Assembly: GCA_913061235.1 (NCBI GenBank)
Contig: CAJXTB010000009.1
Location: forward strand, 186,001 to 250,000
DNA length: 64,000 nt
Reading direction: 5' to 3'
Source of the DNA: an uncultured Pseudomonadota bacterium
GTDB lineage: Bacteria > Myxococcota_A > UBA796 > GCA-2862545
A program made the position numbers and the translations under genes. The notes under the pieces were generated by a model. It had not been told where the DNA came from, made no database searches, and was given only the letters and a program-made list of their open reading frames with translations. Below, piece after piece: positions 1 through 11,377 of this stretch (positions within the stretch are counted from its first letter, which is position 1; the number at the start of each line of letters is the position of its first letter).

Positions 1-453
1 CACGTCAATGTCTCCGCCATCGGAGAACTCAACGACCTTGCCCTGCCATTCGCTGTCGTCGGGGTCGAGAGTCAGCGCGTACTGGTAGTGCCGAAGGGCG
101 GTCTTTCTGTCGCCCATTGCCCCGTAAGCGTCGCCAAGATCTCCCCACAATTCATCGTTGTTGGGATCTGAGAGCACCTGTTCCTCGAGCTCACGGACCG
201 CTGGCGAACGGCCTTGTGACCCGGCACGCCGCTGCAGTTGTTCGTTCTCGGGATCTAGCCGCAACGCTTGGGAGTACGCGGTTGCCGCAGCTTCCGTGTC
301 CCGATTCTTTCGGTGCGCATCTCCGAGGGCCACCCAAGCAGCCACTTCGGACGGATTGCGAAGCACCGAACGCTGCGCACTCTCGACGGCGCCTTGGTGG
401 CTACACGCCCCTACCATCAACGCACTCACCAACATCCAAACACGCATCTGCAT
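1..453 (-). CDS. TPR-repeat lipoprotein, C-terminus beyond window
   Basis: The minus-strand frame is open from ATG at 453 to the window edge (151 codons), so only the N-terminal part is present. ATG at 447 is an equally good start. Residues 1-18 form a hydrophobic signal ending in a lipobox-like V-G-A-C, suggesting a lipid-anchored envelope protein. Two tetratricopeptide units follow, recognisable by A-W-x-x-L-G-D-A and the repeat ends A-L-x-L-D-P. TPRs are protein-protein interaction scaffolds; the partner is unknown. It lies 62 bases downstream of another minus-strand TPR gene and may share its transcript. Confidence 0.72.
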   Translation of the reverse strand, partial: MQMRVWMLVSALMVGACSHQGAVESAQRSVLRNPSEVAAWVALGDAHRKNRDTEAAATAYSQALRLDPENEQLQRRAGSQGRSPAVRELEEQVLSDPNNDELWGDLGDAYGAMGDRKTALRHYQYALTLDPDDSEWQGKVVEFSDGGDIDV

Positions 454-515
454 CTCCGCGGTCCAAGTCTGACGCCACGCTACCGCATACGACAAACGCG
501 CGCAGGCCGCAGCGC

Positions 516-1334
516 TTACTCGTCGACGAGCTCGTCGGTAAGAATGCGTGCGCGAATACTGCCTGCACGGGCATCGAAGACGTCTTCGGGCAAGTCGGCA
601 GCATCCAACTCGGCCAACGCTTCGTCCAAGTTGCCGAGGCGCTCCAAGCAGGTCGCGGAGCCCAAACGAGCCGCCGCATGGACCGACGGGTCATCGCCTT
701 CTAGAGCGTCACGGTAAGCGGCAAGTGCGGCGGCTTCGTCGTCCTGAGCCAGAAGCAGCACTCCACGGGACAACTGAGCGCGACCCCGAGCACTTGGGTA
801 GCCAATCTCCAGGGACTCTAGAGCGTCTAGAGCCGCGGTGATCTCGCCAGCTTCTTCAAATGCAGCTGCGGCACGACGAAGCCTGTCCGGCGCTTCAGCA
901 GCCAGGGGGTCTGCCTTCCACGAATCGGTCAGCGCAATGGCTGCCGCCTCGGGACGATGCTCGCGGTGCCGAAGAATTCGTCCCACACGATCGAGTGCGC
1001 GTGCACGGTACGGGCTGTCTTCCATGACGGACAGACGGCGGAACCGTGTGCGGGAGCCTGTGGAGTCCTGAAGACTCACATCCAACACATTGCCGGCACG
1101 CCACAGAGCATCTTGCTGCTGATCGACCCACGGACTTGAGTTGGCAATCGCGTCATAGCGCTCAACCGCCAAGCCCGGATAACCGGCGCCGGCAGCGGCA
1201 TCTGCGAGAGGAAGAGCGAGTGGCGACCGCGCGCTCAAAAGCAACAACCCCGCCACCGTCAACAAGCCGCAAAAGCCAGTGAACGAAGCCGGGGTGAGCC
1301 ATTGAAGGCGATTGTGGGGCCTACGCAAAGCCAT
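516..1334 (-). CDS. Membrane-anchored TPR-type protein
   Basis: A 272-residue protein with one hydrophobic segment at about residues 18-37 preceded by basic residues, giving a signal anchor or uncleaved signal. The remainder is alpha-helical and Ala/Leu/Glu-rich, with TPR-like units from about residue 45 to the end (A-L-D-A-L-E-S-L, A-A-L-A-A-Y-R-D-A, A-L-A-E-L-D). No catalytic motif was seen. It starts 86 bases after gyrA, from which a hairpin just behind the gyrA stop separates it. The role is probably a scaffold in the envelope; this is inference from the fold only. Confidence 0.7.
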   Translation of the reverse strand: MALRRPHNRLQWLTPASFTGFCGLLTVAGLLLLSARSPLALPLADAAAGAGYPGLAVERYDAIANSSPWVDQQQDALWRAGNVLDVSLQDSTGSRTRFRRLSVMEDSPYRARALDRVGRILRHREHRPEAAAIALTDSWKADPLAAEAPDRLRRAAAAFEEAGEITAALDALESLEIGYPSARGRAQLSRGVLLLAQDDEAAALAAYRDALEGDDPSVHAAARLGSATCLERLGNLDEALAELDAADLPEDVFDARAGSIRARILTDELVDE

Positions 1335-1403
1335 CTCCCACTAGGTGACACCAGTAGAGTATCCGGCCAGCGGCAAGCGTGTCAACACGAGGTGTCAGGA
1401 GGT

Positions 1404-1420
1404 GGCGAAAAATTTTCGCC
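1404..1420 (-). terminator. Hairpin immediately after gyrA stop
   Basis: A perfect dyad with arms GGCGAAAA (1404-1411) and TTTTCGCC (1413-1420) around a single A directly abuts the gyrA stop codon (1421-1423). Part of the stem is A/T, so an intrinsic terminator is plausible. It has no separate U-run and could instead be an RNA-stability hairpin. Confidence 0.45.
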
Positions 1421-4081
1421 TTACTCCTCAGTCGTCTCGGTCTCTACGGGGGCCTCAACCTCGGCGGAGTCCTCGTTTGGCGTCTCTTCCGACCCTTCGG
1501 CCAGCACCTCTTCAGACTCGTCCTCATCTTCTGTGTCGGCTAAACGCTCAATGTCCACAATGCGTTCGTTGTCGTCCAAGCGCATCAAGCGCACGCCTCG
1601 GGTACTGCGACCTTCGAGCAAACGAACGTCAGCGGCGCCAATACGGATGACTCGACCGGTATCGGTGACGAGCATGACCTGATCGTCTGCCAGGACCGCG
1701 ACAGCACCAACAACGCCGGTCTCATCGTCGACCTTGATCGAGATAATGCCCTTGCCATTGCGCTTCTGGGCGCGGTAGGCCGGGAAGGGCGTACGCTTGC
1801 CGTAGCCGTGTTCGGTGACCGTGAGAAGCGTGGCTTCACCCGTATCTTCGACATCGTCTTCGCCATCTTCGCCATCTTGCTCTTCGGCTTCAATGACCTC
1901 TGGCTCGTCTTCGTCTTCCGACTCGTCAGACGATTGTGCGGGAGCCAAGACAGCGTCAACGAGGACATCGTCTCCAACAAGCGCCATGCCCTTATTGCCG
2001 CGTGCAGAGCGTCCGAACTCAGGCACTTCGTTCCATGGGAAGCGAATGCACTGGCCGTTGCGTGTGAACAACATCACGTGAATGTCGGTGTCTTCGACGG
2101 CGAGAACACTGAACAGCTCGTCGTCATCTGCAACGCCCGCAGCAATCATGCCGCCGCCGCGAAGATTCCGGAATGCCGAGAGCACGGTGGACTTGATGAG
2201 GCCACGACGCGACACGAACAACAAGGCGGTGTTGTCGTCTTCGCCTTCTCCAGGCTTGGCATCTTCGGCCTGACGAATTGGAACAATAGACGCGAGCTTT
2301 GCACCATCTGGTAGCTGAAGCAGGTTCACGATGGGTCGACCGCGTGCGTCCCGAGCGGACTCTGGGATTTCGTACACGGGCATGGGGAAGACCTTGCCGT
2401 CCGTGGTGAAGACCAGCAACGTGTCGTGGGTATTGGCCACGAACAACTTGGAGACAAAGTCCTCTTCGCGGGTGTTCATGCCCTTCTTGCCCATGCCGCC
2501 ACGCTTCTGCATGCGCCATTCGCCAGGGGAGGTGCGCTTGATGTAGCCATTGTGCGACAGGGTCACGACTTGGTCTTCTTCGGCAACCAGGTCGTGCATG
2601 CTGAGCTCGCCACGGGCATCAACAATGCGCGTGCGACGCTCGTCACCGTACTTGTCGCGCATCTCTGCGAGGTCGTCGGTGACCACCTGCATGAGCAACT
2701 CTTCAGAGGCTACGATGGCTTCGAGTTCTTCGATGAGGGCCAACACCTGACGGTACTCCTCTTCAACCTTCTCGCGCTCCAACCCAGTGAGGCGCTGGAG
2801 GCGCATCTCCAAGATGGCGTTGGACTGAATCTCGGACAGGCCGAATCGATCCATGAGGTTGTGACGTGCTTCTTCCGTGGTGCGGCTGGCGCGGATGGTC
2901 TTGATGACCTCGTCGATATTGTCCAGAGCAATCCGGTAGCCCTCGAGCAGGTGGGCGCGTTCCTTGGCCTTGCGCAGCTCGAACCGCGTACGACGGAGGA
3001 TGACCTCACGACGGTGAGCGATGTAGTGGCTGATCATCTCCTTGAGCGACAACACGCGCGGACGCTGGTTGACGATGGCGAGCAAGATGACGCCGAAGGT
3101 GTTCTGCAGCGGGGTGTGCTTGTACAGATGGTTGAGCACGACCTCTTCGAAGGCATCCTTCTTGAGCTCGATGACCACGCGCATGCCGCTACGGTCGGAC
3201 TCGTCGCGCAGAGCGGAGATGCCGCTGAGGCGCTTGTCGCGGACGAGGCCAGCGATTTGCTCGACGAGGCGAGCCTTGTTCACCTGGTACGGCAGCTCAT
3301 CAATGATGATGGCTCGTCGACCGGGGCGCACTTCTTCGAAGAACGCGTTTCCACGAACGACAACGCGGCCACGGCCAGTCTCGTAAGCATCGCGCACGCC
3401 CTTGCGACCGTAGATGGTTCCCGCGGTGGGGAAGTCAGGAGCCGGCACGAAGGCCATGAGCTCGTCGAGGTCCATCTCTGGGTTCTTTGCCAGAGCGATG
3501 GCGGCGTTGATGATCTCAGTGAGATTGTGCGGCGGAATCTTCGTGGCCATACCGACCGCGATGCCATCGGCACCGTTGACCAGCAGGTTCGGGAAGCGCG
3601 ACGGAAGGACGTCCGGTACCTGAACGGTGCCGTCGTAGTTTGGCGAGTACGAGACAGTCTGCTTGTCGATATCGACCAGCAACTCCTCAGCCATCTTGGT
3701 CAACCGGCACTCGGTGTACCGGTAGGCAGCAGCCGGGTCACCGTCGACGGAGCCGAAGTTGCCCTGACCGTCGATGAGCAAGTAGCGAAGGTTCCACGGC
3801 TGAGCCATGCGCACCAAAGCGTCGTACACCGCTGAGTCACCGTGCGGATGGTACTTCTTGAGCACTTCGCCAACGACGCCAGCGCACTTGCTGTAGCGCT
3901 TGTTCGCTGCCAGTCCCTCTCGGTGCATCGCGTACAGAATGCGACGATGCACTGGCTTGAGACCATCACGGACGTCAGGCAGAGCCCGGCCGATGATGAC
4001 CGACATGGAGTAGTCCATGTACGAGTTGCGCATCTCATCTTCGATGCGAATGGGGACGATGTTGCGTGCGATGGGATCCAT
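1421..4081 (-). CDS. gyrA: DNA gyrase subunit A
   Basis: GyrA is the breakage-reunion subunit of gyrase (A2B2), which introduces negative supercoils. The N-terminal domain aligns with E. coli GyrA with the same numbering: catalytic Tyr122 sits in A-Y-R-Y-T-E-C-R, and the quinolone-resistance region has Ser83 and Asp87 ([10 protein letters not shown]), the drug-sensitive type. A GyrA-box-like [10 protein letters not shown] lies at about residue 538, starting the beta-pinwheel wrapping domain. Two features stand out: an acidic insert at about residues 712-755 between pinwheel blades, and an acidic tail after about residue 845. At 886 residues it is slightly longer than E. coli GyrA. GAGG lies ahead of the ATG. 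It follows two ArsA-type ATPase genes on the same strand. Confidence 0.98.
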   Translation of the reverse strand: MDPIARNIVPIRIEDEMRNSYMDYSMSVIIGRALPDVRDGLKPVHRRILYAMHREGLAANKRYSKCAGVVGEVLKKYHPHGDSAVYDALVRMAQPWNLRYLLIDGQGNFGSVDGDPAAAYRYTECRLTKMAEELLVDIDKQTVSYSPNYDGTVQVPDVLPSRFPNLLVNGADGIAVGMATKIPPHNLTEIINAAIALAKNPEMDLDELMAFVPAPDFPTAGTIYGRKGVRDAYETGRGRVVVRGNAFFEEVRPGRRAIIIDELPYQVNKARLVEQIAGLVRDKRLSGISALRDESDRSGMRVVIELKKDAFEEVVLNHLYKHTPLQNTFGVILLAIVNQRPRVLSLKEMISHYIAHRREVILRRTRFELRKAKERAHLLEGYRIALDNIDEVIKTIRASRTTEEARHNLMDRFGLSEIQSNAILEMRLQRLTGLEREKVEEEYRQVLALIEELEAIVASEELLMQVVTDDLAEMRDKYGDERRTRIVDARGELSMHDLVAEEDQVVTLSHNGYIKRTSPGEWRMQKRGGMGKKGMNTREEDFVSKLFVANTHDTLLVFTTDGKVFPMPVYEIPESARDARGRPIVNLLQLPDGAKLASIVPIRQAEDAKPGEGEDDNTALLFVSRRGLIKSTVLSAFRNLRGGGMIAAGVADDDELFSVLAVEDTDIHVMLFTRNGQCIRFPWNEVPEFGRSARGNKGMALVGDDVLVDAVLAPAQSSDESEDEDEPEVIEAEEQDGEDGEDDVEDTGEATLLTVTEHGYGKRTPFPAYRAQKRNGKGIISIKVDDETGVVGAVAVLADDQVMLVTDTGRVIRIGAADVRLLEGRSTRGVRLMRLDDNERIVDIERLADTEDEDESEEVLAEGSEETPNEDSAEVEAPVETETTEE

Positions 4082-4196
4082 GGGGACCTCGATACGGCTA
4101 GCGGAGAAGGGGTCGAGACACGCTGTCAGCCATCAGCTGACAATCGGCCAGAGCAGTCACCGAGCGGCGACTGCATCAAAAATCAAAGGAAGGGGT

Positions 4197-5339
4197 TCAC
4201 GGAATCACCGCAGGAACGGCAAAGATGTGATGACCAATGCGACGTAGGCTCTCAAGGTCGTTGACCTCGGTGTCGAGACGGGGGACTTCTTGGTAGAAAT
4301 CGCCGCCCATGGACGCCTTGCGCAATGGGGAAATGACGGACGCCTCAGCCGCAGACAGGTCTGTCAGCCGCTTGTGGGCCATAGACAGCCGAGCCAGCAG
4401 ACTGGTTGCAGTCTTGTCCTCGAGGTCCGTGGACAACTTGGCAACGATTGCACCGAGCACTTCTTGTGCACTGTCAGTGCCGGCGTCGCTGCGATGCCGC
4501 TGGTTGACGATGACGCCACCACGCGGAAGTTCGCGTTCGTGAAGCTCTTCTTGGAAGAATGTCGCTACGTCTGTACTCGACTCTGTTGGTGCACAGACGG
4601 TCACAAAGGTGGTGCCGTCTGCACGAAAGAGCTTCTGCACTTCGTCATGACGCACACGAAAGCCCTCGAATAGCGACTCAAAGTCCTGCATGAACTCGGT
4701 GAGGTCCTCAATGAAGGCCTTTCCGAGAACAGCGCTGAGCAGACGCAGCACCAGGGCACTACCACCGGACATCAGGCTGCCGATAAGTCCCTTCTTGGCT
4801 GGCTCTAGGAACCAGGCCAACACCTGTTGGTCGAGGAACTTGATGAGCCGGCCGGGACTCTCTAGGAAGTCGAGGGCATTCTTTACGGGAGGCGTGTCGA
4901 GAACAACAATGTCGAAGTCCCCGTCACTCACCACATCATAGATGCGTTCTGTCGCCATGTAGTCTTGAGAACCGGCAAACGTAGCCGACATCTGCTGGTA
5001 GATATGATTGGCCAAGATGCGGTCGCGTACTTCGTCAGAAGGCGCAATTCGGCTGATGAGGTCGTCAAAGGTATGACGACTATCCAGCATCATTGCCCAC
5101 AACTCGCCCTTCGCGTCCGGCATTGAGGACAGGTCAATCTTGGCGCCTTCGGGAGGCATGCCTTCAAGACCGAGGCTGTTCGCAAGGCGCTTGGCGGGGT
5201 CGATGGTCAGAACCATCACCTTCTTGCCTTGAATCGCAGCCCATAGACCCACGGAGGCCGCAGTCGTAGTCTTACCCACGCCACCCGAACCCACACAGAC
5301 GACGAGCTTCTTGTTGAGCAACCAGGAATTTAGGTCCAT
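4197..5339 (-). CDS. ArsA/Get3-family ATPase (downstream paralogue)
   Basis: A 380-residue SIMIBI-class P-loop ATPase. The deviant Walker A, G-S-G-G-V-G-K-T-T at residues 17-25, has the intradimer signature residues, and D-P-A-K-R-L-A-N-S-L follows as in ArsA/Get3. The switch II region reads V-V-L-D-T-P-P, lacking the D-T-A-P-T-G-H of arsenite-pump ATPases. No metalloid-binding Cys cluster and no arsB or arsC neighbour was seen, so arsenite export is unlikely. Its start overlaps the end of the upstream ATPase by 10 bases, so the two are probably made together and may form a heterodimer. Family members act in tail-anchored protein targeting or anion transport; the substrate here is unknown. 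Confidence 0.88.
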   Translation of the reverse strand: MDLNSWLLNKKLVVCVGSGGVGKTTTAASVGLWAAIQGKKVMVLTIDPAKRLANSLGLEGMPPEGAKIDLSSMPDAKGELWAMMLDSRHTFDDLISRIAPSDEVRDRILANHIYQQMSATFAGSQDYMATERIYDVVSDGDFDIVVLDTPPVKNALDFLESPGRLIKFLDQQVLAWFLEPAKKGLIGSLMSGGSALVLRLLSAVLGKAFIEDLTEFMQDFESLFEGFRVRHDEVQKLFRADGTTFVTVCAPTESSTDVATFFQEELHERELPRGGVIVNQRHRSDAGTDSAQEVLGAIVAKLSTDLEDKTATSLLARLSMAHKRLTDLSAAEASVISPLRKASMGGDFYQEVPRLDTEVNDLESLRRIGHHIFAVPAVIP

Positions 5340-6273
5340 GGCAGCTCCCGACGGCTCACGCCAACTTGGCGACCCAGAGCAACAGCGAGCTGTGCGACGA
5401 CGTGACGCGGAATTCCGCCTCCACCGACGGGCGGTACTAAGACAGGCGTGTGGCCAAAGGCTTCACCCAGACGCTGCATCGACTCTTGGGTGGCCTGCTC
5501 GAGCCGGTCTTCCCAAACTCCCGCGCGAACAAACTCACGTGCCTGAACAGTGAGTTCTTCCGCATTGAGTCGCGCAAGAAGTGTGCGTTCTTCGTCGTTC
5601 AAGCTGGGCAATGTGGCACGATTCAAGAAAACCACCGGCTCACCGCCAAAGAGCTTGGCCTCGCGCATGCGCTCCACCGTCTCCAAGGTCTCGTTGACCA
5701 CCATTTCTTCGGGCAGGGCCACGAAGGCGGTGTGGGTCTGAGCGTCAGTGATGACTTCTTGCAGCTGTTGCGCACGCTTGAGCATGGGGCCCGAGCGGAA
5801 CAAGCGCGCAGCAGAGCGCGTAATGTCGAGCATGGAGTACGCATGACCAGAGGCATGCATGTCTACGACGACCAAGTCGTAGTCGTCCAACAACGCCACA
5901 ATGCGCGACAGGATGAACATCTCACGAGCGCCAGGAGCGAAGTCCAAGAAGCGCCGAACAACCCGGTTGTTCAGGACTCCTTTCACCAGTCGCTTTACTG
6001 GAATGTACGTCTGCACGTACGCAGCCAAAGCCCCGTCCCAATGCACATTCGACACATCGAGATTCGGTGCCATCGTGACGGGTTCAAAATCCGCTGGCTT
6101 GTCGAAAATGGCCGCCATGGCCGGACGAGAGGTGTCCACCTCACACAGCAAGGTCTTTCGACCCTTTGCTGCGCCCACCACCGCCAAGGCAGCAGCAAAC
6201 GACGTCTTTCCGGTGCCACCTTTTCCAGTGACCCAGATGACCCGCCCGCTGAGTAGTTTGGCGACCGAATTCA

Positions 6274-6274
<1 letters not shown>
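5330..6274 (-). CDS. ArsA/Get3-family ATPase (upstream paralogue)
   Basis: A 314-residue P-loop ATPase with G-K-G-G-T-G-K-T-S at residues 17-25 and a switch-like V-V-V-D-M-H-A-S-G-H segment near residue 135, resembling D-x-x-x-x-G-H of the ArsA family. The start codon shares one base with the gyrB stop (TGATG, 6276-6272), so translation is coupled to gyrB. The 3' end overlaps the next ATPase by 10 bases. Two unequal ArsA-like subunits in tandem recall paired actinobacterial ArsA-like ATPases; a heteromeric complex is inferred. The position between gyrB and gyrA gives no direct hint of function. Confidence 0.87.
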
Positions 6275-8739
<2,465 letters not shown>

Positions 8740-8746
8740 TCAGAGG

Positions 8747-8770
8747 GGGTGTTCGGTCGTTCGAACACCC
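8747..8770 (-). promoter_or_regulatory. Dyad upstream of gyrB
   Basis: A perfect 9-bp inverted repeat, GGGTGTTCG (8747-8755) and CGAACACCC (8762-8770), with a 6-base loop. It sits in the 182-base recF-gyrB spacer, 74 bases before the gyrB start. There is no T-tract on either side, so an operator or leader hairpin is more likely than a terminator. A shorter GGCCT/AGGCC dyad lies closer to recF, around 8818-8832. Confidence 0.4.
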
Positions 8771-8855
8771 GGCCCGTATCCCGTAGGGATCCATCACGCC
8801 ACACGCGCCGCTACGGGCCTTTTTGAGGCCGCTATCCCCGTATTTTCAGTGACTC

Positions 8856-9953
8856 TCAGACGTCGGTTGCAACGACCGAGCCCCCTGAGACCCGTAGTTG
8901 GCACGTATCGGCAGCTGGAAAGGCCCGCAGCTGCGACGGATCCGTCGTCGTCGCAAACACTTGAGCATCCACCTCTGACAGCAGCTCAACCAATCGACCC
9001 GTCCGGCTAGCGTCCAGCTCACTGCTGACGTCATCAAACAGGAACAGCGGCTGGTCGCCACGTTCGTGGGCAGCCAACAACTCACCGAGCTTGAGTGCCA
9101 ACACGATGGACCGAACCTGGCCCTGGCTGCCAAAACTGCGCGCGGCGTGGGCATCGAGCTCCATGCGGACGTCGTCGAGGTGCGGACCCACAAGTGTTCG
9201 CTGACGTCGCACTTCATCGGCACGTGAGTCCCCGAGCAACTGACGCATGGAGTCCGCTCGAGCCGCCGTGTCATCCCCCTGCACCCGTGTTCGATAGCGC
9301 ATGACCAACTGCTCTGGCTGACCGGCAACACGGTCGTGAACCTGTGCGACGGGTCCAGCGAGCTCATCAAGAATGTCTAGGCGACGGGTGATGAGGTCGG
9401 CACCCGCCACCGCGAGCTGCTCATCGAACACATCCAACACAGCACCGGATGAGTGGGTTCGTAGGGCCGCAGACTTCTGTTCGAGCAACCGGGCATAGCG
9501 ACGAACGATGTACAGATGGCTCGGTCGTGCTGTGAAAGCGGCTCGGTCCAGCCAGGCCCGGCGAATCTTAGGTTCGCTGGTCACTATCTGCGCATCTGAT
9601 GGAGTGAAAGAAACCGCCCGAATACCGCGAAAGTAAGGTTCGAGGTCTCGAACCGCCGAACTATCAAGGGTCAGTGTGCGTTTGCTGCCTTCGAGCTCAA
9701 TGCGGTACTGACGGACAAAGTCATCGTGGGACACCCCGGCGGAGACAACCGCGCGGTCGGCTTCCCAGCCAATCAAATCTCGGGTTCGGTGACCTCGGAG
9801 CGGCTTGAGAGTAGCCAACAGGTAGATGGCCCCAACAAGGTTTGTCTTGCCCTGGGCGTTGTCCCCCGACACAACGACGAAGCGTCGGCCGAGGGGTAAA
9901 TCTACCCCAGACAGGTTGCGAAAGCCCTCAACGGTGAGGTGCTCAACGCGCAT
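8856..9953 (-). CDS. recF: DNA replication and repair protein RecF
   Basis: RecF is the SMC-like ATPase that loads RecA at ssDNA gaps with RecO and RecR. The 365-residue length is typical. Walker A is G-D-N-A-Q-G-K-T-N-L at about residues 30-39. The R-R-A-W-L-D-R segment near residue 130 is family-specific. The ABC signature region reads F-G-S-Q-G-Q-V-R-S, and Walker B is L-F-L-F-D-D-V-S-S-E-L-D. It begins 22 bases after dnaN without a clear Shine-Dalgarno, consistent with translation coupled to dnaN in a dnaN-recF unit. Confidence 0.97.
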   Translation of the reverse strand: MRVEHLTVEGFRNLSGVDLPLGRRFVVVSGDNAQGKTNLVGAIYLLATLKPLRGHRTRDLIGWEADRAVVSAGVSHDDFVRQYRIELEGSKRTLTLDSSAVRDLEPYFRGIRAVSFTPSDAQIVTSEPKIRRAWLDRAAFTARPSHLYIVRRYARLLEQKSAALRTHSSGAVLDVFDEQLAVAGADLITRRLDILDELAGPVAQVHDRVAGQPEQLVMRYRTRVQGDDTAARADSMRQLLGDSRADEVRRQRTLVGPHLDDVRMELDAHAARSFGSQGQVRSIVLALKLGELLAAHERGDQPLFLFDDVSSELDASRTGRLVELLSEVDAQVFATTTDPSQLRAFPAADTCQLRVSGGSVVATDV

Positions 9954-9975
9954 CTGTCAGTCCAACGCACATCGG

Positions 9976-11088
9976 TCAGTCAAGACGCATCGGCATGATG
10001 ACGAAGAAGGCCCGTGGGTCGTCTGGGTCACTGACTCGGCAGGGTCCCAGAGCGTGTCCCATCTCAAGCAACACACGCTCGCCACGAAGAACATTGAGCA
10101 CGTCTGCCAAGTACTTGCTGTTGAAGCCAATCGTGATGGCCTCACCTTCAAGCTCTGCAGGCAGGGACTCGTTGACTTCACCGCGGTCGACGTTGTGAAC
10201 TTGGACGCTGACTTCGGACTCGGTGAATGCGAAGCGCACTGGACGCGGACGCTCTTGAATCAGCACATGGACGCGCTTGAGGGTGTCCATCAGGGTGGCG
10301 CGGTTGATGAGAACCTTGTGGCGGCCTTCTTTCGGGACCACCGCGTAGATGTCTGGGAACTCACCATCCAGCAGACGGAACCAAAAGGTCTGTCCGGGTC
10401 GTACTAGGCGAATTGCAGCATCACCAAACTCGACAGTCACTGACTCGTGGCCGTCGAGCAACTTGCGGATGACTGCGAGTGCCTTGCGTGGAACCAGCAT
10501 GCGTGGCGTCAGCGTCAGCTCACCGGTGAAGGCAATGTCTGATGCAGAAAGACGATGGCCATCGGTGGCGACCATGCGCAGAACCTCACCCTCTCCGCCG
10601 TCGTAGGCTTCGAGATGTGCACCGTTGAGACCGTAGCGAGCATCATCCGTGCTCACAGCAAAGGCGACTTGTTCCACCTGGCCACGAAGGTCAAGTTCCT
10701 TGACTTCGATGCTGCCCATTGGGTCAAACGCTGGGAGTGGCGGGTACTCTTCGGCAGCGACACCCGGCAAGCGGAAGAACGCTCGACCCGAGCTGATCTC
10801 GAGCCTGTGACCCGCAGTAAGCACAATACGAACTGTTGATTCGGGCAGTGTGCGAACAACCTGAAACAGGCTTGCAGCGTCAATCGCAACTTCACCACCG
10901 GTGGTGATGTTGGCGACGAGGTCGCCAATGAATGCGACTTCGGTGTCTGTGGCAGTCATGCGCAGCCGATCCCCTTCGGCGTGCAGGAGCACATGTGCCA
11001 AGACGGGGTGGGTGCTTCGACGTTCCACCACGCCCTGGATGCGTGCCAGTCCGCGTCCGAGTTCGTCGCGATCGATGTAGAGGTCCAT
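9976..11088 (-). CDS. dnaN: DNA polymerase III beta sliding clamp
   Basis: The beta clamp is a ring-shaped dimer that tethers Pol III and repair proteins to DNA. The 370-residue length matches the three-domain clamp. Domain 2 carries Y-G-L-N-G-A-H-L-E and A-T-D-G-H-R-L, the hydrophobic cleft region. The protein ends with the characteristic V-I-M-P-M-R-L peptide. GGAG lies 9 bases before the ATG. The gene sits directly downstream of the dnaA-dnaN spacer, in the order dnaA-dnaN-recF-gyrB. Confidence 0.98.
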   Translation of the reverse strand: MDLYIDRDELGRGLARIQGVVERRSTHPVLAHVLLHAEGDRLRMTATDTEVAFIGDLVANITTGGEVAIDAASLFQVVRTLPESTVRIVLTAGHRLEISSGRAFFRLPGVAAEEYPPLPAFDPMGSIEVKELDLRGQVEQVAFAVSTDDARYGLNGAHLEAYDGGEGEVLRMVATDGHRLSASDIAFTGELTLTPRMLVPRKALAVIRKLLDGHESVTVEFGDAAIRLVRPGQTFWFRLLDGEFPDIYAVVPKEGRHKVLINRATLMDTLKRVHVLIQERPRPVRFAFTESEVSVQVHNVDRGEVNESLPAELEGEAITIGFNSKYLADVLNVLRGERVLLEMGHALGPCRVSDPDDPRAFFVIMPMRLD

Positions 11089-11377
11089 TTGGGTGCTCCG
11101 CGAGCCACTGTTCTTACAAGAATGGGTAGGATCTATTGATCTAGTAGTCTGTAGTAGGGGCAGTGGATAGTGTGGAAAACTAAAGTTGTTTAGGAATAAG
11201 TAGGGTTACCGAAGAGACAGCTTGCGTGCAGACCTGCGTGTGTAGGAGTGGACGGCTGGGGACACATCGGCATGCCGCCGGTGTCTAGCAGATCTGTCCA
11301 CTGTTCTTCAACAAACAATCCGCAGGTTGTCCATGGATCATTCCACACGGAAAATCCTTGGGTTTGGACAGATCCCA
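11089..11377. other. dnaA-dnaN spacer, candidate oriC
   Basis: The 289-base non-coding spacer between dnaA and dnaN is richer in A/T than its surroundings between about 11110 and 11210. It contains a DnaA-box-like TGTGGAAAA (11171-11179, 8 of 9 to TGTGGATAA) next to AGTGGATAG (11162-11170, 7 of 9), and weaker TGTCCACT and TTCCACAC matches further right. Just left of the boxes are two TAGTAG units (11142-11147, 11152-11157), which resemble the DnaA-trio unwinding element described in Bacillus. Genes on both sides run away from this region. Assignment as oriC is inferred. Confidence 0.55.

Noticed and set aside
2426-3835. 469-codon plus-strand open frame across gyrA
   Set aside because: It lies wholly antisense to gyrA, which is certain, and shows no conserved domain.
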